DNA of 64,000 nucleotides from a virus (IMGVR_UViG_3300044631_002636:1-64000); one strand, 5' to 3'. Shown: positions 16,425 to 26,752, counted from the first letter of the stretch. Notes: generated from the sequence alone by a model not told the origin. Made by a program: numbers and translations.

Positions 16425-19400
16425 ATGGCAAGACAATTAATTTATGGTAATCAAATAATTGGTTTTACTCCTTCTGTTGGTATTATTACAGCAAAAGGAT
16501 ATGTGCCTCTTCCAAAATTATTATCCATTGTAAACTCAACCAGAAACGTTGCGGTATACAGCTTTGCAGATCCTGATACTACAGTCAGAGTAAATTACAA
16601 TGCTCCACTAAATCAAACAACGTTTGATTTATCATATAATACTGTTGGAATGGCATCTACGGATTCATTCCAAATTTATTATGAAAAAGAAGATATTGAA
16701 ATAATCCCAACTAAGCATTTACTTGATCCTGTTGGAAAATTAAGAGTATCTGAGCCACAATCCCTAATTGATACTGATTTTGAATATGGAACTCAAACTA
16801 CTAAATGGGAAACTGTTAAGTTAGTTAATAATATCCCAACTTCATATACTTCAGGTATTCCAGAAGAAAATATTGAAGCTCTTACTGTAAAAGTAGATGA
16901 TGGTAACGATTATATCGTAGTACAGACCCCAGAACCTCATAATTTAAAAATTGGTTCTGTAGTAGACATTCAAGGTCTTAAAGATCCAAAGTATGAAGGT
17001 ATCTTTATTATTAGAGATGTTCCTGATGACACAACATTTGCTGTTAAGATTCCATTTAGATCCAATAAAACTCTTCAGTTAGACACAGAGTTTACTCTTA
17101 TTTTCCCAGGATCTTTCTATACTGGATCAACAATTGAAGTTCTAGATATTCAGACAAGCACTGGCGCTGCGTCAACGTTTAGAGTTACAACAGATAATAT
17201 TCCTGGTATTGTAGAGGGAACAAAACTCTTCCTCAAGAAAAGTAGAGCAACAAAAAAATATAATTTCCAAAGTCCTACAAACGTTGAAACCCAAAACGAA
17301 ACATATTACCAATCAACAATTCCATCTCCAGGTCCTGGAGTTGCAATTACTCCAATTTCTTCAGTTTATCTTGCAAATCTTCCTTATATTGAGGATAACT
17401 GGATTGGAAGTCAAGAATGGAATGTTCCAAGAGCAAACTGGAAGATTAATGGTGAAGCAAATGCTGGAAGAATTTATATCTATAAGGATGAGCAGTATGG
17501 AAACGGCAAGAATATTCTTGTTGAAAATGATGACGTCGTTATGTTCTATACGCCCAGAGGAAACAGTTTTCCTGGACCAGGAATTTCCAGTTATCATCCA
17601 CTAAAAGTCAGTGATGTACAAGTTGGTTCTGGATATACTTTCGTTTCGTTTAGAGTTGCTGGAGATTTTAATGATCCAGCAATAACTCCAACAACTAGAG
17701 GAACTAATGATTTTGGAACTCACCGTTTAATTAAAGCAAATGGTGGTAGAATCACCCGTGTAGATAGAAGAGGAACCATTACGTTTGCAAAACCACACGG
17801 ATTGCAATACGGTGATAATATTTGCTTCTTTAGTAAGTGGAATACTGGAAATATTGGTGTTACTACTACAAGAGGAAATTGGTCGACTGATCTATACAGA
17901 ACATATAAAGTTACTGGCATCTTAAATGAGTATCAGATTAGAGTACCTGGAGCAAGATATTATAGGTACTGGTGGTGGGGTTGGTATTGGTATTACTACT
18001 GGTATTATGGATACTACCTTACCTATTACATGAATGACGATAGACTTGTTGCGGCATCTCGGGTTGTTGATCACCCACTGCAGCATTCAATCTATCTTCC
18101 TCAGGATGTAGGATTTAGCACAGAAGGTTATAGAACTGCTCAAACTGTTCGCTATACAACTAATACAGGAACTCGTGGAACTCCATCTGGATTAGCAAAT
18201 AACACAGATTATTTGATTAGAAATGTTAAGAGTGATATTGGAGATAATTGGTATGAACTCTATAATTATAGAGATGCAAGACTAAGAAACAAATTAGTTC
18301 TGAATATTCAGAATCCAAATGATTCATTTAGAACTCTTAATGGTTATCATAGATTTACATCTTCTTTAATTGGACCAAATGCATTTACAATTCGAATTAC
18401 TAATCCACCTAGAGCTGAACTAACAAACAATCAAAGACTTAGATATAATACAACCACTGGAACTCCTATAGGAGGATTAACAGCTGATAATTATTTCTAT
18501 GCAAAAACTGATGATGGTCTAATCTCAAATGATCGATTCAGAGTTGCTCGTGAACAAGAAAGTCTTGACATTTATTCCTGGAATTATTCGGGAGGATTAA
18601 GAGCAACTGCAACAATTACTTGTATTACTGGCGCTGCTCACACAGCAGGTCTATTCCGTTATGGGTATGCTCAAGTCAGTGGATATGAAGGAACTGCTGC
18701 TGAAAACGTTCTCATTCAAGGTATTCACCAGATTGTAGGAATTTCTACTGCATATTTTTATTATTACTACTATAGTAGAAGATGGAGAAGAAGATGGAGA
18801 AGAAGGTATTGGTGGTACTACTGGAGAAGATATAAAGTACGTAGAAGAAATCCATTAACTTATATTACAGTTGCTGTACCAACAACTAAGAATCGTCTTA
18901 ATGTCTTTAACAAGCGTGTAACATCCGCTTCAGTTAAGATTTGTGGAATTACATCATTTACAAGTCAAGGTGGAATTGGAACACATTCTATCACTATTGA
19001 TACCGATGGAGCTGCTGACGATACGTATGTAGTAAAAGATGTTGAAACTACTTCAACAGGATATGCTGAAAATGCATTTACACTTTATAGTACCGTAGAA
19101 GTTCCAGAAGTCATCAATACAATGTCTGGTGGAGATACTACCAGAGTTGGAATTAATTCCAATTGGCTTAGAATTATTGATCATAAACTTGCAGATGGAA
19201 CTAAAATCAGATACACTTCAAATGGATCCGCTGTTATTGGTGGTCTAACTGACAATGCTGATTATTTTGTAAGAACTCTTGATTCAAATCATATTGGTTT
19301 ATCAACAAACCAAGAACTTGCGATCAATAGATTTAATGATGTTGATAATAGTGATCTGATTGTATATACTTCTTTGGGTTCAACACTTACTCATTCATTC

Positions 19401-21623
19401 ATTTCTAGAAGTATTAAAGGATTTATTCAAGGTCCTGGTACAATTGGAATTAATACTGAGTCGGAAACAGTAACTGGAAAGAATACCAATTTCTATACTG
19501 ATTTCTCTGCTGGCGATACTTTCAGAATCTATAAGAATAGATCTGGAGTTGGTACAAACGTTGGACCAGGAACTTATTTTGAATCTAAGATTGTTCAAGT
19601 AAAGAGTAATACTGTTATTAAACTTGAGGATGAACCATCATTCTCCAATGAAAGTGCAAATTACTTCATTCCTAGTAGATTGTATGCAGTCAGTGACAGT
19701 AAAGTAATTCATAGACCATTTGACGGTGCTGTACAACTTGTTGCAGGTCTTGTTCCTAATTCTCAATTGATTAGGCAAACAAGAAAGTATTTCCGCTATC
19801 AAGCAGGAAAGGGTATTCAGTGCTCAATGGCATTGAACTTCAACCCAACATATGATATTGAAAAAGTTCAAATTCAAGGAGAAGTTGGAGTTTCAACTAA
19901 CTTGATTGTCACAACAAAATGGCCACATGGTATTTCAACTGAAGCGCCATTTGACGATGATCAGAAGTTCCAAATTCTAAATGCAACTTATCCAGTAGAA
20001 TTGAATGGTGAGTATGCAATTGAAGAAGTTATTGATGATTTTAATATTAGAATAGGAACTCCTACACCATTAAAAGATCCTAAGTTTGAAGGATTCCCTG
20101 TATTTAACGTAGTAAATTGGAGAGACGCATACCTTAAAGCTGGTATGTTTGATGATCAAAATGGATTCTTCTTCCAGTTTGATGGAGACATTCTATCTGT
20201 TGTAAGAAGATCAAATACTCAACAACTTGCTGGTTCCTTTACTTGCGAAAAAGGAGAGTATCTGATTAGAGGAAGTCGTGCAAGACTTACTACCCAACTT
20301 AGAGAGTTTGATAGAATTATTCTTAGAGGTCAAACATATAAGGTTATTAAGATCTTAGATGACGATCTAATGTATGTACAACCAGCATATAGATCTAAGA
20401 CTCTCAGTGGAGTAACCGCAAGTAAAGTTATTGATACTATTGTACCTCAAAGTGAATGGAATATTGATAGAATGGATGGAACTGGTATCAGTGGATATCA
20501 GATTGATACAAATAGAATTCAAATGCTTTACATGGATTATTCCTGGTATGGCGCTGGAACTATCAGATTTGGTATGAAGACTCAAGAGGGTGAAATTAAG
20601 TATTGTCATGAGTTTATACATAATAACCAATTCACTGAAGCATACTTTAGATCTGGTAACTTACCTGTCAGATATGAAGTTGAAACCTTAGATGACCCAT
20701 TCTTCTCACCATCACTATATCACTGGGGCGTATCTGTCATCATGGATGGCAAGTTTGACCAAGATAGAGTTTATCACTTCAGTGCAGACTCTAAGGTTCT
20801 TCCATTCACTAATGGTGGTATTGCAAACTACAATGGTGTAGTTCCAACTGGTCAGACAAGCGTAGGTTCAACTGTAGTTACATTTATTAATAGAACAGAG
20901 GGACAAACTCTAGTTGTTGGTGAAGAAATCACAGGTTCAACTACAGGTATCTTTGAAGCAGGAACTCGTATTACAGCAATTGAAATTGAGCAAGCTACTA
21001 TTACCAACCGCCAAAGAGACGATTATAGAATCTTTATGGATAAGGAAGCGTTAGTAACTAGAACTACTAACTTTGCTTTCTATGCATTCTCTGGAACTGC
21101 TGAAACTCTCAAGGAATTTATTCCTCTGGTTTCAATCAGACTTGCTCCTTCTGCGGACAATTCAACAACAGGAAAGGTTGGTTTTAGAGAAATTATTAAT
21201 AGAATGCAAATTCTACTTAAAGAAGCAAATGTTCTTACAACTCACGATTGCGAAGTTTCTCTCATCGTTAATGCTAAACTTTCTAGTGATGAATGGGAAG
21301 AAGTTGGTTCCCCAAGTTTAAGTCAATATTGTCAACATGAAGTTGGAGACACTTATTCTAGTGGTCAGGTTGTCTATTCATTCAGAGCTCAAGGTGGAGC
21401 TTCACTTGAAGGAGTTACTCTCAAGAGAGGACTGAACGGAACAACTGTAGGTCTTGATGGAGTTGCAACACTTGGAAACTCTGTACTTGGTGGTGATGGA
21501 CTTTATCCAGATGGTCCAGATGTATTAACTCTTGCAGTTAAACCTATCGATACCGCATTGATTAGAGGTTCATCTCCATTCTTGGTATCTGGTCGTATTA
21601 CTTGGATTGAAACACAAGCATAA
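16425..21623 (+). CDS. Giant virion structural protein with Trp/Tyr and Arg/Trp tracts
   Basis: A 1,732-residue protein, second of the giant virion proteins. It is mostly beta-rich with repeated 'HGL/HGI ... F.I.' modules (TPEPHNLKIGSVVDIQGL; KWPHGISTEAP) like those of the preceding protein, so the two share an ancestry. Two compositionally extreme segments interrupt it: residues 512-535, almost only Trp and Tyr, and residues 777-808, a Tyr run followed by Arg/Trp alternation (SRRWRRRWRRRYWWYYWRR). The latter resembles cationic membrane-active peptides. The C-terminal 300 residues look like a globular cap. Probably a baseplate or long-fibre component exposed at the virion surface. Confidence 0.75.
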   Translation: MARQLIYGNQIIGFTPSVGIITAKGYVPLPKLLSIVNSTRNVAVYSFADPDTTVRVNYNAPLNQTTFDLSYNTVGMASTDSFQIYYEKEDIEIIPTKHLLDPVGKLRVSEPQSLIDTDFEYGTQTTKWETVKLVNNIPTSYTSGIPEENIEALTVKVDDGNDYIVVQTPEPHNLKIGSVVDIQGLKDPKYEGIFIIRDVPDDTTFAVKIPFRSNKTLQLDTEFTLIFPGSFYTGSTIEVLDIQTSTGAASTFRVTTDNIPGIVEGTKLFLKKSRATKKYNFQSPTNVETQNETYYQSTIPSPGPGVAITPISSVYLANLPYIEDNWIGSQEWNVPRANWKINGEANAGRIYIYKDEQYGNGKNILVENDDVVMFYTPRGNSFPGPGISSYHPLKVSDVQVGSGYTFVSFRVAGDFNDPAITPTTRGTNDFGTHRLIKANGGRITRVDRRGTITFAKPHGLQYGDNICFFSKWNTGNIGVTTTRGNWSTDLYRTYKVTGILNEYQIRVPGARYYRYWWWGWYWYYYWYYGYYLTYYMNDDRLVAASRVVDHPLQHSIYLPQDVGFSTEGYRTAQTVRYTTNTGTRGTPSGLANNTDYLIRNVKSDIGDNWYELYNYRDARLRNKLVLNIQNPNDSFRTLNGYHRFTSSLIGPNAFTIRITNPPRAELTNNQRLRYNTTTGTPIGGLTADNYFYAKTDDGLISNDRFRVAREQESLDIYSWNYSGGLRATATITCITGAAHTAGLFRYGYAQVSGYEGTAAENVLIQGIHQIVGISTAYFYYYYYSRRWRRRWRRRYWWYYWRRYKVRRRNPLTYITVAVPTTKNRLNVFNKRVTSASVKICGITSFTSQGGIGTHSITIDTDGAADDTYVVKDVETTSTGYAENAFTLYSTVEVPEVINTMSGGDTTRVGINSNWLRIIDHKLADGTKIRYTSNGSAVIGGLTDNADYFVRTLDSNHIGLSTNQELAINRFNDVDNSDLIVYTSLGSTLTHSFISRSIKGFIQGPGTIGINTESETVTGKNTNFYTDFSAGDTFRIYKNRSGVGTNVGPGTYFESKIVQVKSNTVIKLEDEPSFSNESANYFIPSRLYAVSDSKVIHRPFDGAVQLVAGLVPNSQLIRQTRKYFRYQAGKGIQCSMALNFNPTYDIEKVQIQGEVGVSTNLIVTTKWPHGISTEAPFDDDQKFQILNATYPVELNGEYAIEEVIDDFNIRIGTPTPLKDPKFEGFPVFNVVNWRDAYLKAGMFDDQNGFFFQFDGDILSVVRRSNTQQLAGSFTCEKGEYLIRGSRARLTTQLREFDRIILRGQTYKVIKILDDDLMYVQPAYRSKTLSGVTASKVIDTIVPQSEWNIDRMDGTGISGYQIDTNRIQMLYMDYSWYGAGTIRFGMKTQEGEIKYCHEFIHNNQFTEAYFRSGNLPVRYEVETLDDPFFSPSLYHWGVSVIMDGKFDQDRVYHFSADSKVLPFTNGGIANYNGVVPTGQTSVGSTVVTFINRTEGQTLVVGEEITGSTTGIFEAGTRITAIEIEQATITNRQRDDYRIFMDKEALVTRTTNFAFYAFSGTAETLKEFIPLVSIRLAPSADNSTTGKVGFREIINRMQILLKEANVLTTHDCEVSLIVNAKLSSDEWEEVGSPSLSQYCQHEVGDTYSSGQVVYSFRAQGGASLEGVTLKRGLNGTTVGLDGVATLGNSVLGGDGLYPDGPDVLTLAVKPIDTALIRGSSPFLVSGRITWIETQA

Positions 21624-21640
21624 TTCTTTTGTTATTCTAC

Positions 21641-21648
21641 TATAAATA
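21641..21648 (+). promoter_or_regulatory. Late promoter TATAAATA (exact)
   Basis: Exact match to the T4 late promoter box, 38 nt before the 21687 start codon, in a gap between two structural genes. Confidence 0.7.
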
Positions 21649-21686
21649 AACCATAAGAGTAAAAAAACAGATTACTACACAATACT

Positions 21687-23480
21687 ATGTCTATAATTCA
21701 GGTTAATACAATCAGAAGTAAATCTGGAAGTTCATCTCCAACCTTTGATCAAGGTCTCGTAGTTTCTGGGGTAACTGGAGTAACAACTTTAGGTACGGTA
21801 AAAGTAACTGCTGGTTTTATAACAGCAACATCTGATTCTTTATCTGGAATTGTTACTTATTATGGAGATGGTCGATATTTACAAAATGCTGGTGTTGCTG
21901 TAACATATATCCCAAATAATCTGAGAATTGTTGGAGTCACAACCATCGATTCTCAGCTTCAGGTTGGATCTGGAGTTACAGTTAATGCTCAAGGATTAAG
22001 AGCAACTGGTATTGTCACTGCTCTCTCTTATAGAGGAGATGGTAGATCTCTTACTGGAATTGTAACTCAAATTGTTGCTGGAACAAATATCACCATTGTT
22101 TCATCTGGAACATCAGCAGGATCTGGAATTGTAACTATTAGTGCATTTGATGAGCAAAATTACTTCCAACAAACAGCAACAGGTGTTCATACGACTGCTA
22201 ATGTTGGAATTGGAACAACCAATTCTCCATGGAAATTAACAGTACAAGGAAATGCGAATATTAGTGGCGTAGTTACTGCCACTGGCGGATTTGTTGGCAG
22301 TTTAACTGGAACAGCGAGTAACGCAACAACTGCAACTATTGTTGGTGCAAGTACTGACTCTGGAGCACACTACATTACTTTTGTAAATGGAGCAACTGGA
22401 GCAGAAGAATTAAGAACAGATACTAATTTAAATTATTCCCCAGATACTGATCAGTTAAACGTAGGTATTCTTAATGCTTACACTGACGTTCAAGTTCCAA
22501 AAATTACGGTTGGATCTGGAGGAACAGTTATCACTGCAACTGCAGATGGTAAGGTTGGAATTGGTTCAACAACTATTCCAAATTATGTATTAGAAGTTGG
22601 ATATCCAGGTCTTAAAGGAACAACAGAATATGTAAATGGAGACTTAGAAACAAGTCAACATATTAGAATTGGCGCAAGTGCAAATATTACAGGTGTTATT
22701 ACAGCAACAACATTTTATGGAAACGGTTCTGGTCTAGTTGGTGTTGCTAGCACCGTTCAAACTTATCTGCAAGAATTTACTTCTTCTGGTACATTCAATC
22801 AAGCATCGCTTCCATTTAGAGCAAATTGGATATATGTTCAGTGTGTTGGTGGAGGAGGAGCGGGAAATTCAAGATCTACCTGTTCTGGAGGAGGAGCTGG
22901 AGGTGTAGTTGAACGATTATTCAGAGCAAAAGATTTGCCAGATGTTTCCTCTGTAATTGTAGGACTAGGAGGAACAAATTCTACAACAACTACTGGTCAA
23001 GATGGTGGACCAAGTTCTTTTGAAGTTGCAGCAGATAACTTTGTAAGAGCTGGTGGTGGTGGCGGAGCTAGAAATACTAATTTTGGAGGTGGTTATGGTG
23101 GCGATGGAAATCTTCAATATGCTGGAGATTTTTATATCACAGCACCTTCAGCAGCAGTAAACACAGGTTGTCATGGTTATTCTTCAGCAGCTGGAGCTGG
23201 TGGAGGCACCGCATCAGTATCTTCTCGTGGAGGAAGTTCCGTAATTGGACCTGGAGCGGGAGGAGCAGCAAACGCAGGAATTGGAGGAACTTCTCTAAGA
23301 AGAGGTGGACCTTTAGGTGGTCTTTATGCTTCATCTATGGGTGCGGGCGGAAATGGTGGAAATAGTTCCACTCTTCCAACTAACGGAGGATTTCCTGGTG
23401 GTGGAGGAGGGGGAAATACTGTTCCAGGATCTCCTTCTGGCGCTGGTGGAAATGGTGTTGTCCGTGTTTGGGCATGGTAA
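21687..23480 (+). CDS. Tail fibre protein with Gly-rich tip domain
   Basis: A 597-residue protein. Residues 1-360 are cyanophage fibre repeats (VGIGTTNSPWKLTVQGNANISGVVTATG; FYGNGSGLVGV), which form trimeric shafts. From about 365 a distinct domain starts (FTSSGTFNQ...WIYVQCVGGGGAG) and continues as polyglycine-rich stretches to GGNGVVRVWAW at the end. Such Gly-rich tips fold as polyglycine-II sandwiches in T4-like adhesins and bind the receptor, with specificity set by the loops between Gly runs. A likely receptor-binding fibre. Promoted by the exact late box upstream and followed by an assembly-chaperone gene. Confidence 0.8.
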   Translation: MSIIQVNTIRSKSGSSSPTFDQGLVVSGVTGVTTLGTVKVTAGFITATSDSLSGIVTYYGDGRYLQNAGVAVTYIPNNLRIVGVTTIDSQLQVGSGVTVNAQGLRATGIVTALSYRGDGRSLTGIVTQIVAGTNITIVSSGTSAGSGIVTISAFDEQNYFQQTATGVHTTANVGIGTTNSPWKLTVQGNANISGVVTATGGFVGSLTGTASNATTATIVGASTDSGAHYITFVNGATGAEELRTDTNLNYSPDTDQLNVGILNAYTDVQVPKITVGSGGTVITATADGKVGIGSTTIPNYVLEVGYPGLKGTTEYVNGDLETSQHIRIGASANITGVITATTFYGNGSGLVGVASTVQTYLQEFTSSGTFNQASLPFRANWIYVQCVGGGGAGNSRSTCSGGGAGGVVERLFRAKDLPDVSSVIVGLGGTNSTTTTGQDGGPSSFEVAADNFVRAGGGGGARNTNFGGGYGGDGNLQYAGDFYITAPSAAVNTGCHGYSSAAGAGGGTASVSSRGGSSVIGPGAGGAANAGIGGTSLRRGGPLGGLYASSMGAGGNGGNSSTLPTNGGFPGGGGGGNTVPGSPSGAGGNGVVRVWAW

Positions 23481-23488
23481 TAATTTTA

Positions 23489-23496
23489 TATAAATC
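23489..23496 (+). promoter_or_regulatory. Late promoter-like box TATAAATC
   Basis: One mismatch to TATAAATA, 20 nt before the 23517 start; an AAAGGAGC ribosome site lies between them. Confidence 0.4.
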
Positions 23497-23516
23497 TAAA
23501 AAGGAGCATTAAAAAA

Positions 23517-23891
23517 ATGGCAATCAAAATTTATGCAATTGTAGAAAACGAAGTAGTTGTCAATATGACAGCTGCTGAACCATCACATGCAAAGAATTAT
23601 CCAAACTGGGTCGATGTTGAAACATCAACAGTTGCGGGTGTTGGAATGGGGTGGTCATATATTAATGGCGAATTTGTTGCTCCAGTTGAAGATTTAGATC
23701 TTGCATGGGCAGAAGTTAGAAAAGAGAGAGATCAACTTCTTACAAATTGCGACTGGGTTGTATTAAAAGCAAAAGAATGTGGAACTAACATTCCAACATC
23801 ATGGAAAACATATCGTCAAGAATTGAGAGATATTACAACTACTTTTTCTTCACCTGAAGAAGTAGTTTTTCCAGAACCTCCAACTGCATAA
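23517..23891 (+). CDS. Tail fibre assembly chaperone-like protein
   Basis: A 124-residue protein. The C-terminal half (WAEVRKERDQLLTNCDWVV, then SWKTYRQELRDI and a Pro-rich end) has the W..R..RD.LL...DW.....W..YRQ.LRDI pattern of phage tail-assembly chaperones that accompany fibre genes. The N-terminus (IYAIVENEVVVNMTAAE) is a small beta domain. A strong AAGGAG site precedes the ATG. Position directly after the Gly-rich-tip fibre suggests it folds or attaches that fibre. Confidence 0.7.
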   Translation: MAIKIYAIVENEVVVNMTAAEPSHAKNYPNWVDVETSTVAGVGMGWSYINGEFVAPVEDLDLAWAEVRKERDQLLTNCDWVVLKAKECGTNIPTSWKTYRQELRDITTTFSSPEEVVFPEPPTA

Positions 23892-23894
23892 ATA
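23887..23894 (+). promoter_or_regulatory. Late promoter-like box CATAAATA
   Basis: One mismatch to TATAAATA, overlapping the stop codon of the chaperone gene and 41 nt before the next start. Confidence 0.45.
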
Positions 23895-23934
23895 ATAAGA
23901 AGTTACGAGGGGACAGTGAACCTCAGGAGTATCA

Positions 23935-26718
23935 ATGGGCGTAAATAAGAATTTCGTCGTAAAGAATGGTCTTGAGGTAGATACAAGTCTCATTCTTGCA
24001 AACGCAGATACTAATAGAGTTGGAATTGGCACAAGTCTTCCAACTCATTTGTTGCATGTCAATGGTGGCATTGCAGCAACACACATAAGTGTAAGTGGCG
24101 TCACAACTATCAATTCTCTTGTTCTTACAGGATCTGTTAGTATTGCCAACACTTCTGGTCAAGCATATCAATATTTAAGAGCAACTGGTACTGGTGGAAT
24201 AGAGTGGGCATCTCTTCCAGACCTAAGAACCTCTGTTGTTTATACAGCAACTGAAGATCAAATTGATTTTGATTACACATCAGTTGCTGCTTTCATTGAT
24301 GTATACGTTAATGGTGTAAAATTAACGGAGAATAGTTACACATATATTCCTGGAGTAAAGGTAAGATTAAACGATCCTGCATTTGTAGATGACATTGTTG
24401 AAATTATTGGATATACTTCCGATACAGTAGGAACTTCAACTGGTGGAGCAACTATTGGTGGAATTACAGTATATGAAAATAATACTTTAAAAGGTATTGC
24501 TGGACTTGTAACCTCTATTAATTTTGTCGGACCAACGGTAGGAGTTACAACTACTGGATATGGAGTAACTGTCTATAGTGCTGGTGGAGGAGGTGGAGAA
24601 TCTTATTGGCAACAAACCGCAACTGGAATCCACACAACTTCTAATATTGGAATAGGAACTACTAATTCTCCCAATAGATTAACAGTAGTTGGAAACGCAT
24701 CAATTTCTGGATTCACTACGCTTGGTATTGCAACAGTTGGAACTTCATCTACACAAATTTCTCTATATGTTAATGGGGGAATTAGTGCAACTGGAGTAGT
24801 AACTGCTAATCAATTTATTGGCGATGGTTCTGGATTAACGAATATCACAGCAGCGGCACTTGATACTGGGTGGATTAATACTCCATCAGTAGGAATTGGA
24901 ACAACTGCAAATGTTGGAATAGGAACTACAAATCCACAGTATCAACTCGAAGTTGGATCATTTGGAGATACTACAACTCAATTATATGTTCGTGGTGGAA
25001 TTGAAGCAACTTCAAATATAAGTATTGGTGGAAGTTTAACAGCATCTGGAGGAATTGGTGCTGGTAATATTGTTATTGACAGTTCTTTAATCAATGCTCC
25101 AGGGCTTATTTCAGTCGGTGGAACTGCAGTAAGAATTCTTGGTAATTTATATGTAGATGGAACCAGAACAGAAACTAGTTCTGTAAACCTACAAGTTACC
25201 GATAAAATCGTAGGTCTCGGAACTACTTCAACTCCAAATGATATTGGAGCAGATGGTGGAGGAATAATTCTCTATGGTGATACAAATAAACAATTCTTAT
25301 GGGATTATACTAATAATGCTTGGACATCTAATGTAAATATTGGTCTTTCGTCTAATAGATCATATCAAATTAATGGTGAACAAAGACTTTCTTATGGATT
25401 ACTATCTGTTCCAAATGCGGCAATCACTGGTGTAGTTACTGCAACAACAGTTTCTGCTGGTATAATAACAGCAGCAAATAGTATCTATTCTCCAGTCTAT
25501 ACTGGAAGTGGAAATGCGCTTTCTGGTATTGTAACCTCTATTATTGCTGGAACTAATATTACTATTAGTGGATCAACTGGAAGAGTTGTTATTAATGCAT
25601 CTGGAGGAGGTGGCGGTGGTGGAGGTTCCAACGTATCAATTTCAGATACTGCACCATCTTCACCATTTAGCGGAGATCTTTGGTACTCTTCAATGCTAGG
25701 AAGAGGATTTATATATTATGTTGATGATGATAGTTCACAGTGGGTAGATTTTTCTCCAAATGGTGGAGTTCAATCAAACACTGTTACTGTTTCAAACAAT
25801 GGTGTTCCACTTACTCAAGCAATTTCAAATATTAATTTCACTGGAAATGTAAGTATTAGTACTTCTATTGCAGGTATTGCTACAATTGGAATTAATACTG
25901 ATATTAATGTTATATACACTAGTATAGCAGGCATTGCAACTTACGCAACAACTGCAGGAATAGCAACTCAAGCAACTTATTCAGTAACCGCTGGTATTGC
26001 TACCTATTCAACAACTGCTGGAATTGCTACTTATGCAGGAACTGCTGGTATTGCTACCTATTCAACAACTGCTGGTATTGCTACTTATGCAGGAACCGCT
26101 GGAATTGCTACTTATGCAGGAACTGCTGGAATCGCAACACAAGCAACTTATGCTGCAACTTCTGGAATAGCAACCTCAGTTGTTGGAGGAATATCCTCAG
26201 TAACTCAGTTAAGAGTTTCAGGAATTTCTACATTTAACAATGTTATTAATGTTGGAACAGGAGGGACAATACTTACATCCACAGTTAATGGATCTATTGG
26301 TATTGGTTCTACTCAGCCAACAGTAACTCTTGATGTTGTTGGTAATGTAAAAGCATCCACATTCTATGGAGATGGTTCTGGTTTAACTGGAGTTACTGGA
26401 GGAGTAAGTCTTCAGCAAAGTAAATTTCCAGTAGGAACAGCGACAACAATTAACTTTGAGGGTAATGCCGATGTTCTTGTAACTTCAGGAATTGCTACTA
26501 TTAGTATTACGAATTACTGGGAACCTTCAGCAACTGGAATTGGCACAACAGCAAATGTTGGTATTGGAACCACAAATGCGACAAGTGCTCTTACTGTTAT
26601 TGGTGACGTTAAAGTTGGTGTTAATACCTCAACTGGAATAATTCTCACTTCTCCAGGAGGAACTCAATATCGTCTCATTGTCAATGACTCTGGTAATTTA
26701 AGTACTGTTGCGGTCTAA
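23935..26718 (+). CDS. Tail fibre protein with TAGIATY tandem repeats
   Basis: A 927-residue protein. The N-terminus (NKNFVVKNGLEVDTSLILANADTN) and the numerous VGIGTTNP and GDGSGLT motifs are typical of cyanophage fibres, which trimerise into beta shafts. Residues about 570-600 form a small globular module (SISDTAPSSPFSGDLWYSS). Residues about 664-745 are a nine-residue tandem repeat (TAGIATYST / TAGIATYAG). CAGGAG precedes the ATG. The end (TVAV) has no S74 chaperone domain, so folding may need a separate chaperone. Confidence 0.8.
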   Translation: MGVNKNFVVKNGLEVDTSLILANADTNRVGIGTSLPTHLLHVNGGIAATHISVSGVTTINSLVLTGSVSIANTSGQAYQYLRATGTGGIEWASLPDLRTSVVYTATEDQIDFDYTSVAAFIDVYVNGVKLTENSYTYIPGVKVRLNDPAFVDDIVEIIGYTSDTVGTSTGGATIGGITVYENNTLKGIAGLVTSINFVGPTVGVTTTGYGVTVYSAGGGGGESYWQQTATGIHTTSNIGIGTTNSPNRLTVVGNASISGFTTLGIATVGTSSTQISLYVNGGISATGVVTANQFIGDGSGLTNITAAALDTGWINTPSVGIGTTANVGIGTTNPQYQLEVGSFGDTTTQLYVRGGIEATSNISIGGSLTASGGIGAGNIVIDSSLINAPGLISVGGTAVRILGNLYVDGTRTETSSVNLQVTDKIVGLGTTSTPNDIGADGGGIILYGDTNKQFLWDYTNNAWTSNVNIGLSSNRSYQINGEQRLSYGLLSVPNAAITGVVTATTVSAGIITAANSIYSPVYTGSGNALSGIVTSIIAGTNITISGSTGRVVINASGGGGGGGGSNVSISDTAPSSPFSGDLWYSSMLGRGFIYYVDDDSSQWVDFSPNGGVQSNTVTVSNNGVPLTQAISNINFTGNVSISTSIAGIATIGINTDINVIYTSIAGIATYATTAGIATQATYSVTAGIATYSTTAGIATYAGTAGIATYSTTAGIATYAGTAGIATYAGTAGIATQATYAATSGIATSVVGGISSVTQLRVSGISTFNNVINVGTGGTILTSTVNGSIGIGSTQPTVTLDVVGNVKASTFYGDGSGLTGVTGGVSLQQSKFPVGTATTINFEGNADVLVTSGIATISITNYWEPSATGIGTTANVGIGTTNATSALTVIGDVKVGVNTSTGIILTSPGGTQYRLIVNDSGNLSTVAV
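25920..26170 (+). repeat. 27-nt tandem repeat within fibre gene
   Basis: About eight imperfect copies of a 27-nt unit encoding TAGIATYST or TAGIATYAG. Length changes in multiples of 27 nt would keep the reading frame and lengthen or shorten the shaft. Confidence 0.8.
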
Positions 26719-26724
26719 TCTTTC

Positions 26725-26732
26725 AATAAATA
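26725..26732 (+). promoter_or_regulatory. Late promoter box AATAAATA
   Basis: One mismatch to TATAAATA, 21 nt before the GTG start at 26753. Confidence 0.45.
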
Positions 26733-26752
26733 ACTAATAAAGGGCGAATAAA

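Noticed and set aside
17284-17604. 106-codon + strand frame inside the giant virion gene
   Set aside because: Out-of-frame overlap with a clear beta-rich structural protein; composition (Gln/Leu/Ile runs) is typical of frame shadows.
22800-23470. Possible collagen-like gene
   Set aside because: Gly runs lack the G-X-Y period; they fit a polyglycine-rich fibre tip better.
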